This document shows, piece by piece, positions 23,375-34,800 of a stretch of 64,000 bases of DNA. The first letter of the stretch is position 1, and every line of letters begins with the position of its first letter. The stretch is from the NCBI GenBank assembly GCA_949825065.1, contig OX463854.1, positions 12,251,112-12,315,111 on the forward strand. The letters run 5' to 3'. Under the pieces are notes generated by a model, which was not told where the DNA came from, did no database searches, and saw nothing but the letters and a program-made list of their open reading frames with translations. The translations under genes were made by a program, and so were the position numbers. This DNA is from Odontocerum albicorne. Taxonomy: Eukaryota > Arthropoda > Insecta > Trichoptera > Odontoceridae.

Positions 23375-23690
23375 GGGAGTGACAATGCAGACGAAGACAC
23401 GACAGAATACGAAATAAGGTTATCAGGGATGGAAGTATACTTAAGGCTGATGTATTAAGCAAGTTCAAGAAATTCACTCTGATAGGGTTTGGAAATGTGG
23501 AATAAGCGAATAAAGAAATACTTACAAATTAAATATAAACTTCTAATATGAGTAGAAGAGTAGTAGATGGAGACCAAGGGAAGTATAGTTGGATCAAGGG
23601 TATCATATTTTTAAAGGGAGAAACGTGAAAGTCAGATACATCGTAGGAGCTGTCTGAAGAGGTGTATGGAAGTAGACGAGGCGAAGGGTG
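23375..23690 (+). pseudogene. RTE-like LINE C-terminal fragment
   Basis: The plus frame gives HDRIRNKVIRDGSILKADVL, then a degraded ...GFGNVE where these proteins read (L/W)FGH..R. The DRIRNKVI.D.....DVL block also appears at 29715-30095 on the minus strand, so these are two copies of one LINE family. Stops follow. Confidence 0.55.
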
Positions 23691-23754
23691 TGTGTCGCAA
23701 TAAGAAAGTTAACAAGGAAACGATGCGATAGTACAGAAAAGTAAAATATAGAAA

Positions 23755-23865
23755 ATAATAATATAATATAAAATATAAAATAATAAAATATAAAATAATA
23801 ATAACATAAAATAATAATATATAAAATAATAATATATAAAATAATAATATATAAAATAATATAGA
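23755..23865. repeat. A/T-only satellite of TAAAATAATAATATA type
   Basis: About 110 bp of irregular 12-16-bp units containing only A and T except for one or two bases. Confidence 0.85.
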
Positions 23866-24224
23866 AAAGTCAGTATTGGATAAAATTGTATTTTTTTTTC
23901 ATTCTTGTTCGTCTAAAATCATTGTGTTATCCTTTATATTTGTGTTTGTAGCAGTAGCATCTTCTTTTTTTCCCCAACTTTTGATACCTTCAGTGTCGCA
24001 CATTTTTCTTTTTGTTTTAGGAATTCTCTCACTAAGATAATACCGCTTGAAATAAACCGAAATTACAAGATTTCTCGTATTGTCCTTCAGGACAACTCCT
24101 TTGGCAACTAAAAACAAGAACTTGTAGTAATTCGCATTCCAACTGAATATAACAGTTTCTTCGGTCTATACGAATAATAATCGTAAATGACTGAAGAGGA
24201 AAATATTTAAGCTTTATAGATACA
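23866..24224. other. Unassigned; short minus frame
   Basis: A minus frame (23899-24117) contains KGVVLKDNTRNLVISVYFKR and KTKRKMCDTEGIKS. This is loosely like an N-terminal helix-turn-helix segment of insect transposases, but too short and diverged to assign. Confidence 0.25.
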
Positions 24225-24560
24225 AACATGCTATCACGCCGGTTTTCTGTCGGGATAAGCAGAAAAAAGCTCCAGATTTTCTCACCGCGACGCACATCTA
24301 TTACTTATTTTCATCAACACATAAAACCCTTACAATTTCTCTGACTTTTAACATTGAATATTTTGAACTTGCATATAAACCTTTAAACTTTTCCCTATTG
24401 GTGTAGGCAGAGAGGACAGAATGCAAAATGTTCTTTTCTTGAAACATTTTATCTTCCAAATCCGTATATTTATTCATATAGCTCTTTCTGATTCTCTTAC
24501 TTCTTACTTTTCTATCTTTCAACATTTAATTTACTTGGTCTAACCAATCATTCTCTTCCA
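24225..24560 (+). repeat. Dispersed repeat D, two partial copies
   Basis: CATGCTATCACGCCGG...GGGATAAGCAGAAAAAAGC (24228) and TTGGTGTAGGCAGAGAGGAC (24399) are both forms of the repeat D landmark. Confidence 0.5.
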
Positions 24561-24731
24561 AAACTACGAGATATACTTGTATTATATATTTATAAGTTAG
24601 TGTTACGTCGAACAACTATTCAATATGTTGAAACCACCTCAAAGTTCTTTTTTTTCAGCATATTTAATAATTTAGCTATTAGATCACGCTTGTTCTTAAT
24701 AATACCATTTTGTTTCTATCATACATCGACA

Positions 24732-25139
24732 CACCACATTTTCTTCACAGTGTTCGCCTTTTCACCGTGTTCAATTGGCTTTTTTTTATACATTTGACCA
24801 TCATTTTCCCAGAAAATATTAAATTTCTTTGTATAAAAAATTATCATTCTCATTCCTTACTCATTTTTCTCTGTTGTGCATTTTACAGGAGCATATTTTT
24901 CCATCATAAAGATCCACACCACATTTTCTTCACAGTGTTCGCCTTTTTACCGTGTTCAATTGGCTTTTTGTTATATTTTACGTCCACGTTTCGCTCTGTC
25001 ATTTTTTTAATACTCGTATTTGACCATCATTTTCCTAGAAAATATTCAATTTCTTTGTATAAAAAACCATAATTCTCATTCCCTACTCATTTTTCTCTGT
25101 AGTGCATTTTAAAGGAGCATATTTTTCCATCATAAAGAC
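24732..25139. repeat. Tandem duplication, 185-bp offset
   Basis: CACCACATTTTCTTCACAGT starts at 24732 and 24917. Matching blocks follow in the same order (TGTTCAATTGGCTTTTT, TTTGACCATCATTTTCC, GGAGCATATTTTTCCATC). The second copy carries an extra ~45-bp piece. The 120-codon frame across it is an artefact. Confidence 0.9.
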
Positions 25140-25445
25140 GTTCGCAGCAATATTTAATATAATATATATTGCGATGCCACGTTGGAAATTTATTCAGTTT
25201 TGCAAATAACATCCCCTAGGATGGTGGTTGGCAGCACTGCCATTGAGACTGAGACGGTTATTTATTGACAAGCTCGATATGATTATTCACAAGGAGAGAC
25301 CACGTTCTGAGAGGATTTTATTATCAGACAGTTAATAGCTACGAGTATATTGGATGGGAAACCTATGACATGCGCAGCACCGTGTGTTGAATTAGAAAAT
25401 AAGTGATTATATCCAATTTATGTAATAAAAATAATAAAAGATGTA

Positions 25446-26900
25446 AAACCTAGGTGAGGGGAAAATAATTAGATTATGCTAGAGGTAAGAGTATCAGTTA
25501 AATAATGAGAGATATAAGGACTAGTTAAAGATAAATATATATTTTATTATATGTTTTAGACTGTTAGTTGATGTATTATAACAATAAAAATAATTTAATA
25601 TATTAAGCCTAGGTGAGGGGAAAATAATTACATTATGCTAGAGGTAAGAATATTCATTGATGTAATAATGAAAGACATTAAAGCTAGTTGATGGGAAAAT
25701 ATATATTTTATTCTACTTAATATACTGTCAGCTGATGTTTTAATAAAATTAATGAGAGCTTTTACGGATAGCTGAAGGGAAAAAATATATTTTATTACAT
25801 GTATTAGACTGTCAGTTGATGTAATAATAAAAATAATGAGAGATATTAGGGCTAGTTGAAGGGAAAATAGATATTTTAATCTATATATTAGACTATATAT
25901 TAGATCAGTTGGTGTTATAATAAATATCATGAGATATTTTAAGGCTAGTTAAAGGGAAAATATATATTATATTCTATGTATTATCTGAAGCAATAATAAA
26001 AATTATGAGATATATTAAGCCTAGGTGAGGGGAAAGTAATTACATTATGCTAGAGGTAAGAATATTCGTTGATGTAGTAATGAAAGACATTAAAGCTGTT
26101 GGGAAAAAGTTGATGGAAAAATAGATATTCTATTCTACTTATTATGCTGTCAGTTGATTTTTTAAATAAAAATAATGAGTCCTTTTACGGATAGTTGAAG
26201 GGAAAAAATATATTATATTACATATATTAGACTCTTTTATTACATGTCAGTTGATGTAACAATAAAAATAATAAGATATATTCGGGCTAGTTGAAGGGAA
26301 AATAGATATTACAATCTATATATTAGGCAGTCAGTTGGTGTAATAATAAATATCATAAGATATATTAAGGCTAGTTAAAGGGAAAATAGATGTTATGTTC
26401 TATGTATCATCTGATGTAATAATACAAATTATGAGATATATTAAACCTAGGTGAAGGGAAAGTAATAACATTATGATAGAGGTAAGAATATCCGTTGATG
26501 TGATAAAAATAATGAGAGATAAGAAGGCTAGTGGAAGGGAAACAGACATTTTATTTAATGTTTTAGACTGTCAGTTGATCTAGTATTAAAAATAATGAAA
26601 GGTATTAAGACAGCAAGAGGGAAAAGTATATATATTATGCTACGTGTAATATTGTCAATTGATTTAGTAAAAAATATGAGAGGTATTTAGCCTTCGAGAG
26701 GGAAAAATAGATACATTATTCTATGTTTAAGACTGTTATTTGGTGTTTTAATAATAATAATTGGAGATAATAATAAGTCGATGAGAGAGGAATTTTGTGC
26801 AGGGCCGCCAGATAATGTAGTCGTAATAAAAATAACGACAGTTAATAAGCCTGGGAGAGAAAAACATACATTATGCTGTATGCAGGGCCGCTAGTGGTGC
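25446..26900. repeat. AT-rich satellite with higher-order structure
   Basis: A chain of ~80-90-bp monomers sharing GGCTAGTTGAAGGGAAAATA, TATTAGACTGTCAGTTGATG and TAATAATAAAAATAATGAGA. A distinct monomer, CCTAGGTGAGGGGAAAATAA with CATTATGCTAGAGGTAAGA, recurs at about 25449, 25607, 26018 and 26445, the last three ~410-430 bp apart. That indicates a five-monomer higher-order period. The array decays after ~26600. Confidence 0.85.
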
Positions 26901-27184
26901 CGTTGAGTTCATTGAGGGAAATACGTGCAATTGTGATCTATTACATAATCCGTAAAGAATTTATGACAGAATATGGCATAAAATGTGAATTTAAGACATG
27001 TTTTAAGTATGTAGAGCATTCTTATATGATTTAGTCATAAAAGTGAATAAATGGAGAAACATTGATAAAATGAAGATACTTTGCAAATACTAATGAAATG
27101 TGTGATAGAGTAATGCCAAAGAATATAAAGATGATCGAAAGTAATGACATTTTGAAATAAAAACCACATATTAAAAGTCAAGAA

Positions 27185-27320
27185 AATTTTATAAAAAAGT
27201 ATGAAAATGTACGGATGTAGACGAAGTAAAATATTTCATAGTGTTAAAAAAATCTGTCTCGTTTGCCTACCCCAGCATGGAAACGACGTGATGGTATGTA
27301 TATATGGAAATGACGTGATG
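27185..27320 (-). repeat. Dispersed repeat D copy, inverted
   Basis: The minus strand reads CATCACGTCGTTTCCATGCT, then GGGGTAGGCAAACGAGACAG, the repeat D head. Confidence 0.5.
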
Positions 27321-27534
27321 ATATGTCAGCCATCCTGTGGATGCCAGATGCCTGTGCGTGTATTGGTTTATGGTATACAAACTGTTTCCCTTCAACAAGC
27401 ACACTGTCTTGACAGTTTTAATCCAAAGTTCTGATGGCAAGGAGATCATCTTATAAAACATTCAGCAGATTTAATTTGCTGTAGCGTTTCGATAGACTGC
27501 AGTGTTTCATACATTTTGACGTAAAACGGTCTAA

Positions 27535-27622
27535 GAATAAAACCAGCCTTTCTGCTAGAAATCGAACCTTGCCCACTTGCTTAGTGTGAATGCATACCAT
27601 TAGACCACGGTCAACGACATGT
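27535..27622 (-). mobile_element. tRNA-like SINE head
   Basis: On the minus strand GACCGTGGTCTAATGGTATG (A-box-like) is followed 35 bases later by AAGGTTCGATTTC (B-box-like). It resembles SINE-A but has diverged. It does not fold convincingly as a complete tRNA by eye. Confidence 0.45.
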
Positions 27623-28672
27623 GTTGTAAATGTCAAGTTAAATATATTTCTCCAATCTGGTATATCTACATAGTAGAATCTCGATGTCATATATCCTTAT
27701 TTTTTTTTTAAATTTACTCACATAACATATCTAGATTAAAATTGTTACGCCGATATATGACAAAAATAGCACTTAAGGTATGATTCTTGAAGAATTTAGT
27801 ATAAAGTGACGACGTAACAAATGCGAAAGAAGAAATTGATGCTTTTATATCTACAAACTCGTAAGTGGTGTAAATTTGTGATGTATAAAGTAGGTATAGT
27901 CATTTAACGATATTATATATTCTATCACCATACCTAGTGAATTTTTAAATAAATCCATGTTTATAATCCAATTTAAAACATTTAAATCGTTTAGATGATG
28001 ATATTACATATATACCTACAATGCAAATTTATAACTTTTTCGATTTTGTGTAGAATATTTATAAAATCTTGACCAAATAATAGCATTTTCAATAAAATAA
28101 ATTGATTGACATTTAACGTTGATTTGAAAGTTGTATAAATTCAAGTGAGGAGTATTTTTAGCCTGCGTAAAAATAGCTCCGCAGTCCTACGAGCAGGTAG
28201 GTTATTCAATTTCTTAAAATCCTTGAACATGAATGAAAGATTTTTAAGTGAAAGTTTTTAAGGCAGCGAAAAACAATTTTGACGACGGTGAGAGCTTCCT
28301 TCAAGACATCTCAAGTAATGCGCGTGAAAAAAACACGCTATTCCTGTTACAAGACTCCTCACACGTAGTGTAAATCAATACTGTGAAATTCAACCTATGT
28401 TTTAATTTTAAAGACCCTATAAATGTATTATTATTGCTTCCCTATTGACGAAATAATTAGATAAATATCTATAGTTGACGTATGTGTGAAGTGGAGATCT
28501 CAAGACATATTTGTCTTTCGTTAGATTTAATATTGAGCCTTTCTGGCTTCATAAATTTTCACATACGGCTAAAACACGGTTACTTTGTTTTATTTCACTT
28601 AATTTATTTCGAATCCCCATAAATTTTAACGCTCGCTGTGTCGACATCAAGCAAGTTGTCAAAAACTGAAGT
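27623..28672. other. No gene seen
   Basis: AT-rich, no recognised element. Confidence 0.5.
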
Positions 28673-28674
28673 AC

Positions 28675-28912
28675 AGTATCCGGCGGTAAGTAATGCACAT
28701 TGGGCTTAAGAAAGAGACTGTCGGCCATAATCGGCTAACTTTGGCTTTGTAGAGCGTCGTCTCTGTCATTCATACACGTGTTCTATCGCGATTTGTCAGT
28801 CGTTGTCAAGCATTTTAGGGACAGAGACGACGCTCTACAATGCCGAAGTTAGCCGATTATGGCCGACAGTCTTTCTTAAGTCCGATGTGTATTACTTACC
28901 GCCGGGTACCTG
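28675..28912. mobile_element. Palindromic MITE, 238 bp
   Basis: Flanked by TA on both sides. The left end CAGTATCCGGCGGTAAGTAA and the right end, read inward as CAGGTACCCGGCGGTAAGTA, begin inverted repeats of about 95-100 bp that run through GACTGTCGGCCATAATCGGC and TTGTAGAGCGTCGTCTCTGT. A short centre remains. No coding capacity. CAGT-type ends with TA duplication point to Tc1/mariner-superfamily mobilisation. The related copy is at 52606-52780. Confidence 0.9.
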
Positions 28913-29471
28913 TATATATCAATTACACCATGGTGTGTGTTGTCCACGATACAATATAATAAAAGTGTCTATACTCTTTGTTGTTTATGGTACAAAGAGG
29001 AAATAGGGTTAGAAGCGGAGAAGACAAAAAATTAAATTGATTAGTTATCCTTTTTTTAATCGTTTGCCTTGTGTATTTCGATGGTTTTTGGGCATTTTAT
29101 TTTGTAATATAATATATGCATGTTAACATTATAATGTTTATTGGATGTGAAAACAAATGATCATGTGTTATTTAGATGTTCAGCGGACTCAGTCATTTTG
29201 TTTTGCTCCAATGTGTTGTTTAATTCGTATACTGAAGTTGCTTGTTGTCATATCTACATGTACCGCATTACAATCATTACTTAGGTCTTACAATCATTAG
29301 GTATTAGCTATGGTATATAAACACAAAAATATTGCTTATATAACACTATAAAAAGCTTAGAAATCATTAAAATACATAAGACAAACAAACATTTAACTAT
29401 GTATTTTTATATGGTCAAAAATGACTATACTTAATAAGACAATAAAATATTTAAATTGAGTGTGGAGATAG
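28913..29471. other. No gene seen
   Basis: AT-rich, no recognised element. Confidence 0.5.
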
Positions 29472-29600
29472 AAAAGTAGTGCTTGCGGCTATTCAAAAAG
29501 GTACTTCCCCGCGTCATCAGAATATATTCATAAAAAACATTTTTGGTAAGACAATCGCAAAAAACACCAAAGAAAACAAAGAAACGTTTGTAGATATTCC
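29472..29600 (-). mobile_element. SINE-B copy, partial
   Basis: On the minus strand: GTCTTACCAAAAATGTTTTT, TATATTCTGATGACGCGGGG, then AAGTACC and AATAGCCGCAAGCACTAC. This follows the order of SINE-B at 45210-45290. Confidence 0.55.
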
Positions 29601-29714
29601 GATATGTGCTAACACATTCAACTTTACATGTAGTGTATAAACCACATATAATCTAACGACACGTTCATAGGTCTTCTGCTATCATGACTTTCACTAAAAT
29701 TTGTACTATATGTT

Positions 29715-30095
29715 TGTTTTTTGATCTTCATTCATTCGTTCTAGATGTCCAAATTATTTCAACACATCCGACTTAATTTTACATTCATCCTTAATCACTT
29801 TATTCCGTATTCTGTCAAACATACATATTCTTTTAAGCACACGCATTTCTGCTGCATTGATTGGATTTTTCAGTTTTTTCACATCCACGCTTCATTCCCA
29901 TATACCAAAATTGGTTCTAAAATATTGTTGTGGTCTGTCATCTTAGCAGATTTTGATACTGTCTGGTTCAAGTATATAAGTTTAGTGCCCCAGTAACTTT
30001 GTTTCCTATCGTCACATGCCGTTCAATGTCTCTAGTAATTGTCTCATTTTCTAAGAAAATACTATCCAAATAGCTGAATTACTCAACTTTCTCCA
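29715..30095 (-). pseudogene. RTE-like LINE reverse-transcriptase fragment
   Basis: Minus-strand blocks in order: FSYLDSIF (F.YLGS.), VSKSAKM, ILEPILVYGNEAWM (the LLYG.E.W motif of RTE-type RT C-terminal regions), NAAEMRV-like, FDRIRNKVIKDECKIKSDVL, then FGHLERMNED. Several frameshifts and stops. Same family as 23375-23690. Confidence 0.65.
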
Positions 30096-30954
30096 ATCTT
30101 TTATTATTCACCCAAATACCGCAATTATTTTCTTTTAAAACGAAAATTATTGGTTATTCTTTTTTTTATAAAAAAATATAAACTGCATGTTCACATCAAC
30201 AAACGTGTAACATAATATTCATTGAGTATCGTAAACTAGATTAAGCCTTTTCTTTTTTAAAACCTTTCGTTACAAAATATAAAAGGTTTTCATTCGCTTT
30301 TTGAAGCCCGTGGACGAGGCTGCGAAACAATTCTTCGACGGAAGTTAGTTCCAAACTCTACATGCAAAGACTTAACGGTATTCGAAAAATGTGTAAACCG
30401 GAAAAGCAAAGAGCAATCATTGAGTTAAATGCATACCTCCGAACTAAAGTCATATAGTCAGTAACACAAAGTTGCTGCCTCAAGTGAATGAAGAGATGCT
30501 GGACCCATTCGTTGAATAGAATTGGCGCAAGAAAATAAGGATTTTATCTTTATAATGTTGAGTTACGCCTTAACTTTATATGCTTTATTGTGTTTTTTTA
30601 TTTCTTTACATTTCAATATATTACAAAATTTATTATAAATTCGAAAGACGGCTAAGAATGGATCCATGTAAAGAAAGAACAAGAGTCATAAAGCTGACGC
30701 ATAAAGAATAATACAGCACCCAAATCTCATGTTGAATTTAATCCATTTTGAGAAAACTACTTAATTTAGGGTTTTAATAGATAAAGGGTTTGTATTTCAA
30801 GGTGCAGGACGAATTTTAAGAGTATATACTCACCACATACATTTTGGGTGTGCCGACTGTAAATACGGTGTTATGCTAGATACACCACAACCCTAGGGCT
30901 TGATTTAGGTTATTTTTCTTGTTAAAACATAAATTATATACACTTTTGACGATT
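30096..30954. other. No gene recognised
   Basis: AT-rich with a slightly GC-richer patch at 30300-30450 that I cannot assign. Confidence 0.45.
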
Positions 30955-31160
30955 TTATGTTTTAAATGCCGCAAACATGGTCCCTCTAAATATCAATGTA
31001 AATCTGCACCTTAATATTTGAAGTGTGCAGACGGCCACCTAGGTGAAGAATATTCTGTTTCAGGAGGACCTTTGAATTGTGTTAACTGCTCTGGAGCCTA
31101 CCCAGCCTCGAGGGTTATGTGCCCGGAACTGTTGCGGCAGAAATATATGAAACACTCAAT
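30955..31160 (+). pseudogene. Jockey-type LINE ORF1 zinc-knuckle fragment
   Basis: The plus frame reads CRKHGPSKYQCKSAP, stop, then KCADGHLGEEYS and LNCVNCSGAYPASRVMCPEL. The spacing C..C.G.H....C of serial CCHC knuckles is that of the gag-like ORF1 of Jockey-clade LINEs, which binds nucleic acid. One stop and loss of some Cys/His (GHLGEEYS) show it is dead. Only the knuckle region remains. Confidence 0.6.
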
Positions 31161-31399
31161 GGCCACAGATAACTTATCTTAAGTGCAGGCTTCAAAAATG
31201 CATCCGGTATCGATAAAATTTTTTAGTGAGGTTCTGAAACAAAATGATGGTGAACATAATTTAGAGCCCCCACGTAAATGTATTGGGTCGAAGCAAAAGT
31301 TCGTCCCGGTTTTGGCGCTAGATGGCGTTGTATCGTAAAACTGAAGCTTTATTAACTTCACACGTGTAAAGTTTTGAGGCTGTTTGACAGAATGAATTT

Positions 31400-31760
31400 T
31401 ATCGAGTATTGAGAATTTTATGTTTTTTTCATTTCCGGAAAGGCAAGAGTGCTTTGCAGACGCAAAATAAATGTGCCGTGTATGGTGATGGTGCCGTTGA
31501 CGATTTCCCTTGCAGTAAACGGTTCAGAAAGTTTCATGAAAACAATTTTAATCTTAGTGATGTACGAGTACTACATTCTGGACGATCGGCTGAGGCTGAT
31601 GGCAACAAAATATTGGAGCTAATTGAAACGGATCGGCATAGAACAACTCGAGAGATCAGAGAAATTCTTGGAATCAACCAGTCAACAGTATCCAGGCGAT
31701 TAAGTCAACTTGGAATGGTTAGCAAGGCCGATGTATGGGTGCTGCACAAGTTAACGGAGA
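31400..31760 (+). pseudogene. Mariner transposase N-terminal DNA-binding domain
   Basis: Reads KFHENNFNLSDV, then SGRSAEAD, then the second helix-turn-helix IETDRHRTTREIREILGINQ and STVSRRLSQLGMVSKADVWV, ending at the linker (VLHKLTE, where active mariners read VPHEL). Recognised from the paired HTH and linker order. It continues beyond the retroposon. No catalytic residues are present. Confidence 0.75.
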
Positions 31761-32171
31761 GGGGGGCTTACGAGAGTAAATCCGACCTACCCTTCCGTTA
31801 TAAGCACAGACTCCCGAAGCATTATCTGTTGCCTGACTAGTCCACCTACAGTATTAGCTGGGACGACCAAGGTCTGAGTGAATGTGATGGAATACAAGTA
31901 GCCTGAACGAGTGGACTTGTTTTTGCTGAATAATTAGTGTAAGAATTGTTATCTAGTTATAAGTAGTATGTAGGTGTTAATTATTTCTAAGATCTCGTAT
32001 ATTAAGATTGAATAAATAAAATAAAATGATATGTAGGAAAATAAGATTAAATAAGTTCATAAATTATAACATATAATTAAGATTAGTTAAGTAATAAATT
32101 TGTATATAGATATAGCCTTGACAAATGTTTGTATAATAATTTACTTGTTTAATAAAAAAAAAAAAAAAAAA
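31761..32171 (+). mobile_element. Poly(A)-tailed retroposon with 13-bp target duplication
   Basis: Exactly flanked by AAGTTAACGGAGA (31748-31760 and 32172-32184) and ends in TTTAATA plus about 20 A. These are hallmarks of target-primed retroposition. The 411-bp body has no frame I recognise, so it could be a truncated LINE 3' end or a processed pseudogene. It interrupts mariner coding sequence. Confidence 0.85.
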
Positions 32172-32228
32172 AAGTTAACGGAGAAAAATTCGATTAACCA
32201 AATTTCTGCTTGCGGTTATCTATTGCGG

Positions 32229-32465
32229 CTATCCTTGATAAGTTTTGAGTGGTTTTCTTACCAAATATATATTTCTGAATAAATACAGATACGGGGAAGC
32301 ACCTGATCTTATGACCGCAGCCATCACCTTCCTATTCTTAAACTCAACATATTTTATTTTTTCCCATATTTTTAACGTAAAAAAAAGGGTTCGAATCCCA
32401 AGTTGGAGCACCCTTGAGGAGAGTCTGCTGTCTTAACGGCACTATATAAAATTTTCTTTGACCAT
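32229..32465 (+). mobile_element. SINE-B copy, near full length
   Basis: Head TTTTCTTACCAAATATATAT, CAGATACGGGGAAGCACC, CTTATGACCGCAGCCATCAC, then a B-box-like GGGTTCGAATCCCAAGTTGG, CTTGAGGAGAGTCTGCTGTC and TTAACGGCACTATATAAA. Confidence 0.75.
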
Positions 32466-32954
32466 TATTATTGAAGAAAATTGTAATACATGGTTGAAAA
32501 AGATATAACAAACATAATCTAAATTAATTGATTTACTTGTAAACAATGGCCAAGGACATTATTTAGCCCATAAAACTATTAAAGCTTAGTAAAGCAGGAG
32601 TATAAATAAAACTACAGACAGTTGTTAGATGTATTGACTCAATATGTAGTTCTCGATAAGAATTCAAAGTCTTATTAAGCGTTAAAAGGTACACAGGGTG
32701 GATGGAAAAGTACACAGGGTGAATGATTTACATTAAATGAAAAGCACATCGTGGTATTACTTGACAAACGATTCTTAAATAAGATTTTGTGCACCAGTGG
32801 GTGAATTGAATAGAGGCTTAAAATAATTATGTTATGTTATACTGAAAATAGGAACGACATTGTTTAACAATGTCTGTAGCGAAATAAAATTAGGTGAACA
32901 AAATAATTCTGCATCGTTACTTCAATGCTAACCCACACGGAAACTTTTATATAT
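32466..32954. other. No gene seen
   Basis: AT-rich, no recognised element. Confidence 0.5.
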
Positions 32955-33125
32955 TGTGCATATTCTTCTCCACTCCTGGTATTCCACTTTCCCATAGTCT
33001 GTGGCAACGGCAGGTAGGTCACTCCAGTGTATAGGTGATCTACCTCTGCTCGTGTGACCCTCTGTATTGTCTGTGACTTTGAGCCTTTCCATGCCCTCCT
33101 AGCGTATGTTAAAATTCAGTAAATT
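32955..33125 (-). pseudogene. RTE-like LINE C-terminal fragment
   Basis: One minus frame reads EGMERLKVTDNTEGHTSRGR and continues SPIHWSDL...EYQEWRRIC. This matches the terminal pattern G..EG.R.RGRSP.RW.D......EWR.I of RTE-like LINE polyproteins. GC content exceeds the surroundings. One TAG is seen near its start. Confidence 0.65.
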
Positions 33126-33498
33126 ATAAAATAAAATTCCAGACACAAAGTTGGTGACTCCAGTTCGTCTGTTTTTATTATGAGTAATTTTAAACTTTTT
33201 TGAAAAAAAAATATTTAAAGTTTTTTTTTCGTATGTCAACCTTCAACATGTCCAAATAGATGAGTCGGATATGTTCAAGAGCGAGGTTGGAAGGTTATGT
33301 CGTCTTCGGTACCAGTAATCGAGCCTTCGGGTTTAGAGCCACTGAGAAGGCGCGAAACTCGCGGTTCATCATCGCACATGTTGGAACAACAATACTCATG
33401 TATAGTATGTACTTGGTAAGTGCGAGTATTTCTACCTGACAAATTCTATTATATTAGACATTTATCAAACTTCCGGAGTGTTTTTTTTAGCTTTTTTG
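33126..33498. other. No gene seen
   Basis: No recognised element. GC is slightly raised around 33290-33370. Confidence 0.45.
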
Positions 33499-33499
33499 G

Positions 33500-33574
33500 G
33501 TACTTTTGTGAATCCAGCCCGGAATCTTCGAGAGGAAGTCATGCGTCTAACCAACTAAGCCACGGAGGTCGTCA
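33500..33574 (-). mobile_element. SINE-A 5' head
   Basis: On the minus strand: GACGACCTCCGTGGCTTAGT, TGGTTAGACGCATGACTTCC, then CCGGGCTGGATTCACAAA. The B box is eroded. Confidence 0.7.
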
Positions 33575-34703
33575 ACATATTTAACACTTGCCACCCTGTG
33601 ATAGATAGTGAGTGACCAGGACTTATATTTTAGTTGATTATTCGACGTTTTAATACATAATAAAATTATTTTTATAGCTAATTACAAAAAATATTCTAGC
33701 AGATTTTGCATAATTTTAATTTAAAATATACATTTTTCACTGTACGCTTAGCGTCCAGCACCGTGGCTGGCGGATTTTTTTAGCACAGTAAGGCAAGGGT
33801 TAATGAAAACACAAATAATGTTAAACCTGTCGAATTTGTGACCCTTCAAATCAAGTCGAAATTTAAAAAAATCTTTTATAACTTTTTTTCCTTTGACATA
33901 ACATTACTCAAACACGGCACGACAAATACGCACTTGGGGTTTGACGAAGTCATGCCCGAGTATTTTATTTTAGGAAAGTTTTTAAAAAATGCATGGGAAT
34001 CTTCGCGACCCCACTACGTCCCTGGGTAATAGAATATACAGAGGTGTACTTGTTTATTATTCTAGTCCACAACTCCAGCTACAGACGATGAGAATTTCTT
34101 CTATTTTTTTGGCTTGTCCCCTCTCTACAGGCGCTTTGAATATTTGATACGGAAGCGTATTCCAGCGCTGCGAGACGACTTGGCTGCGTGTCTTTGTTCA
34201 ATCAACAATAAAGGTTAAGACAGTCATTTATTCTTGGAAAAGGAATTCAAAATTGTTTCCCAGCAATTTCATTGATTGTCCCGTAGACTAAATATATTGA
34301 TAAATATTTTGGCGACATTTCATTTGTCTATTTAGCTCGCATATTGAGTTTCGCCTTGAAATGTTCCTCTAGTCTAGACTGTGTCTAAACAATTTCATCC
34401 CTTTTACAATAGTAAAAGAATCCACTTGAAAGGAACTACAGCAAAAAGTTCGATGTCGAAGGTTTTTAGGTTGACAATACAATTTTTTTGTTGTCTCGGC
34501 TAACAAAACCGTATGGGAGGATTTTAAATACTGAGTTTCATCTCGATGAGAAAGGATTTGAATCGAAAAATACTAGAAATTTACGATGGGTATACGTATA
34601 TATCTTTTCTCATATAGTTCTATTGTATAAATAGAAATAATGTTTATATTTTTTCGCATTATAAGTAATATTTAAAATAGTCTAGGATGACTTATGTAAA
34701 AGA
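33575..34703. other. Mostly unassigned, with one possible exon
   Basis: 33756-33803 resembles 1019-1074. At 34131-34213 a sequence follows TTTTTTGGCTTGTCCCCTCT then CTACAG (3' splice-like) and ends AAAG/GTTAAG (donor-like), with one frame open. But the minus strand of the same stretch reads QRWNTLPYQIF, like a LINE C-terminus. Ambiguous. Confidence 0.35.
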
Positions 34704-34800
34704 CGGCCTCCGTAATTTAGTTGGTGAGATGTATCTCCTTCAATTTGAAGGTTGCTGATTTAATATTGGTGTTCATTGTTAAGTATTCGGGACGCTTGGA
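34704..34800 (+). mobile_element. SINE-A copy, degenerate
   Basis: GACGGCCTCCGTAATTTAGT, TGGTGAGATGTATCTCCTTC, TTGAAGGTTGC. The B box is lost. Confidence 0.6.

Larger units (their letters stand above)
31283..32228 (+). mobile_element. Mariner 5' fragment, split by a retroposon
   Basis: Starts after TA with TTGGGTCGAAGCAAAAGTTC, a mariner-like terminus. Transposase N-terminal coding follows to 31760. Coding then resumes after the inserted retroposon (31761-32171) with TEKNSINQISACGYLL and ends near 32228, where SINE-B begins. The catalytic domain and right end are missing. Confidence 0.75.

Noticed and set aside
24710..25072. 120-codon plus-strand frame with an internal peptide repeat
   Set aside because: It coincides with the 185-bp tandem duplication of pyrimidine-rich repeat DNA.
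28803..29006. 67-codon frame
   Set aside because: Most of it is the right arm of the palindromic MITE.
34131..34213. Splice-bounded possible exon on the plus strand
   Set aside because: The minus strand reads QRWNTLPYQIF, a LINE C-terminal-like motif, so the exon reading is not safe. Kept only as a note in the region entry.
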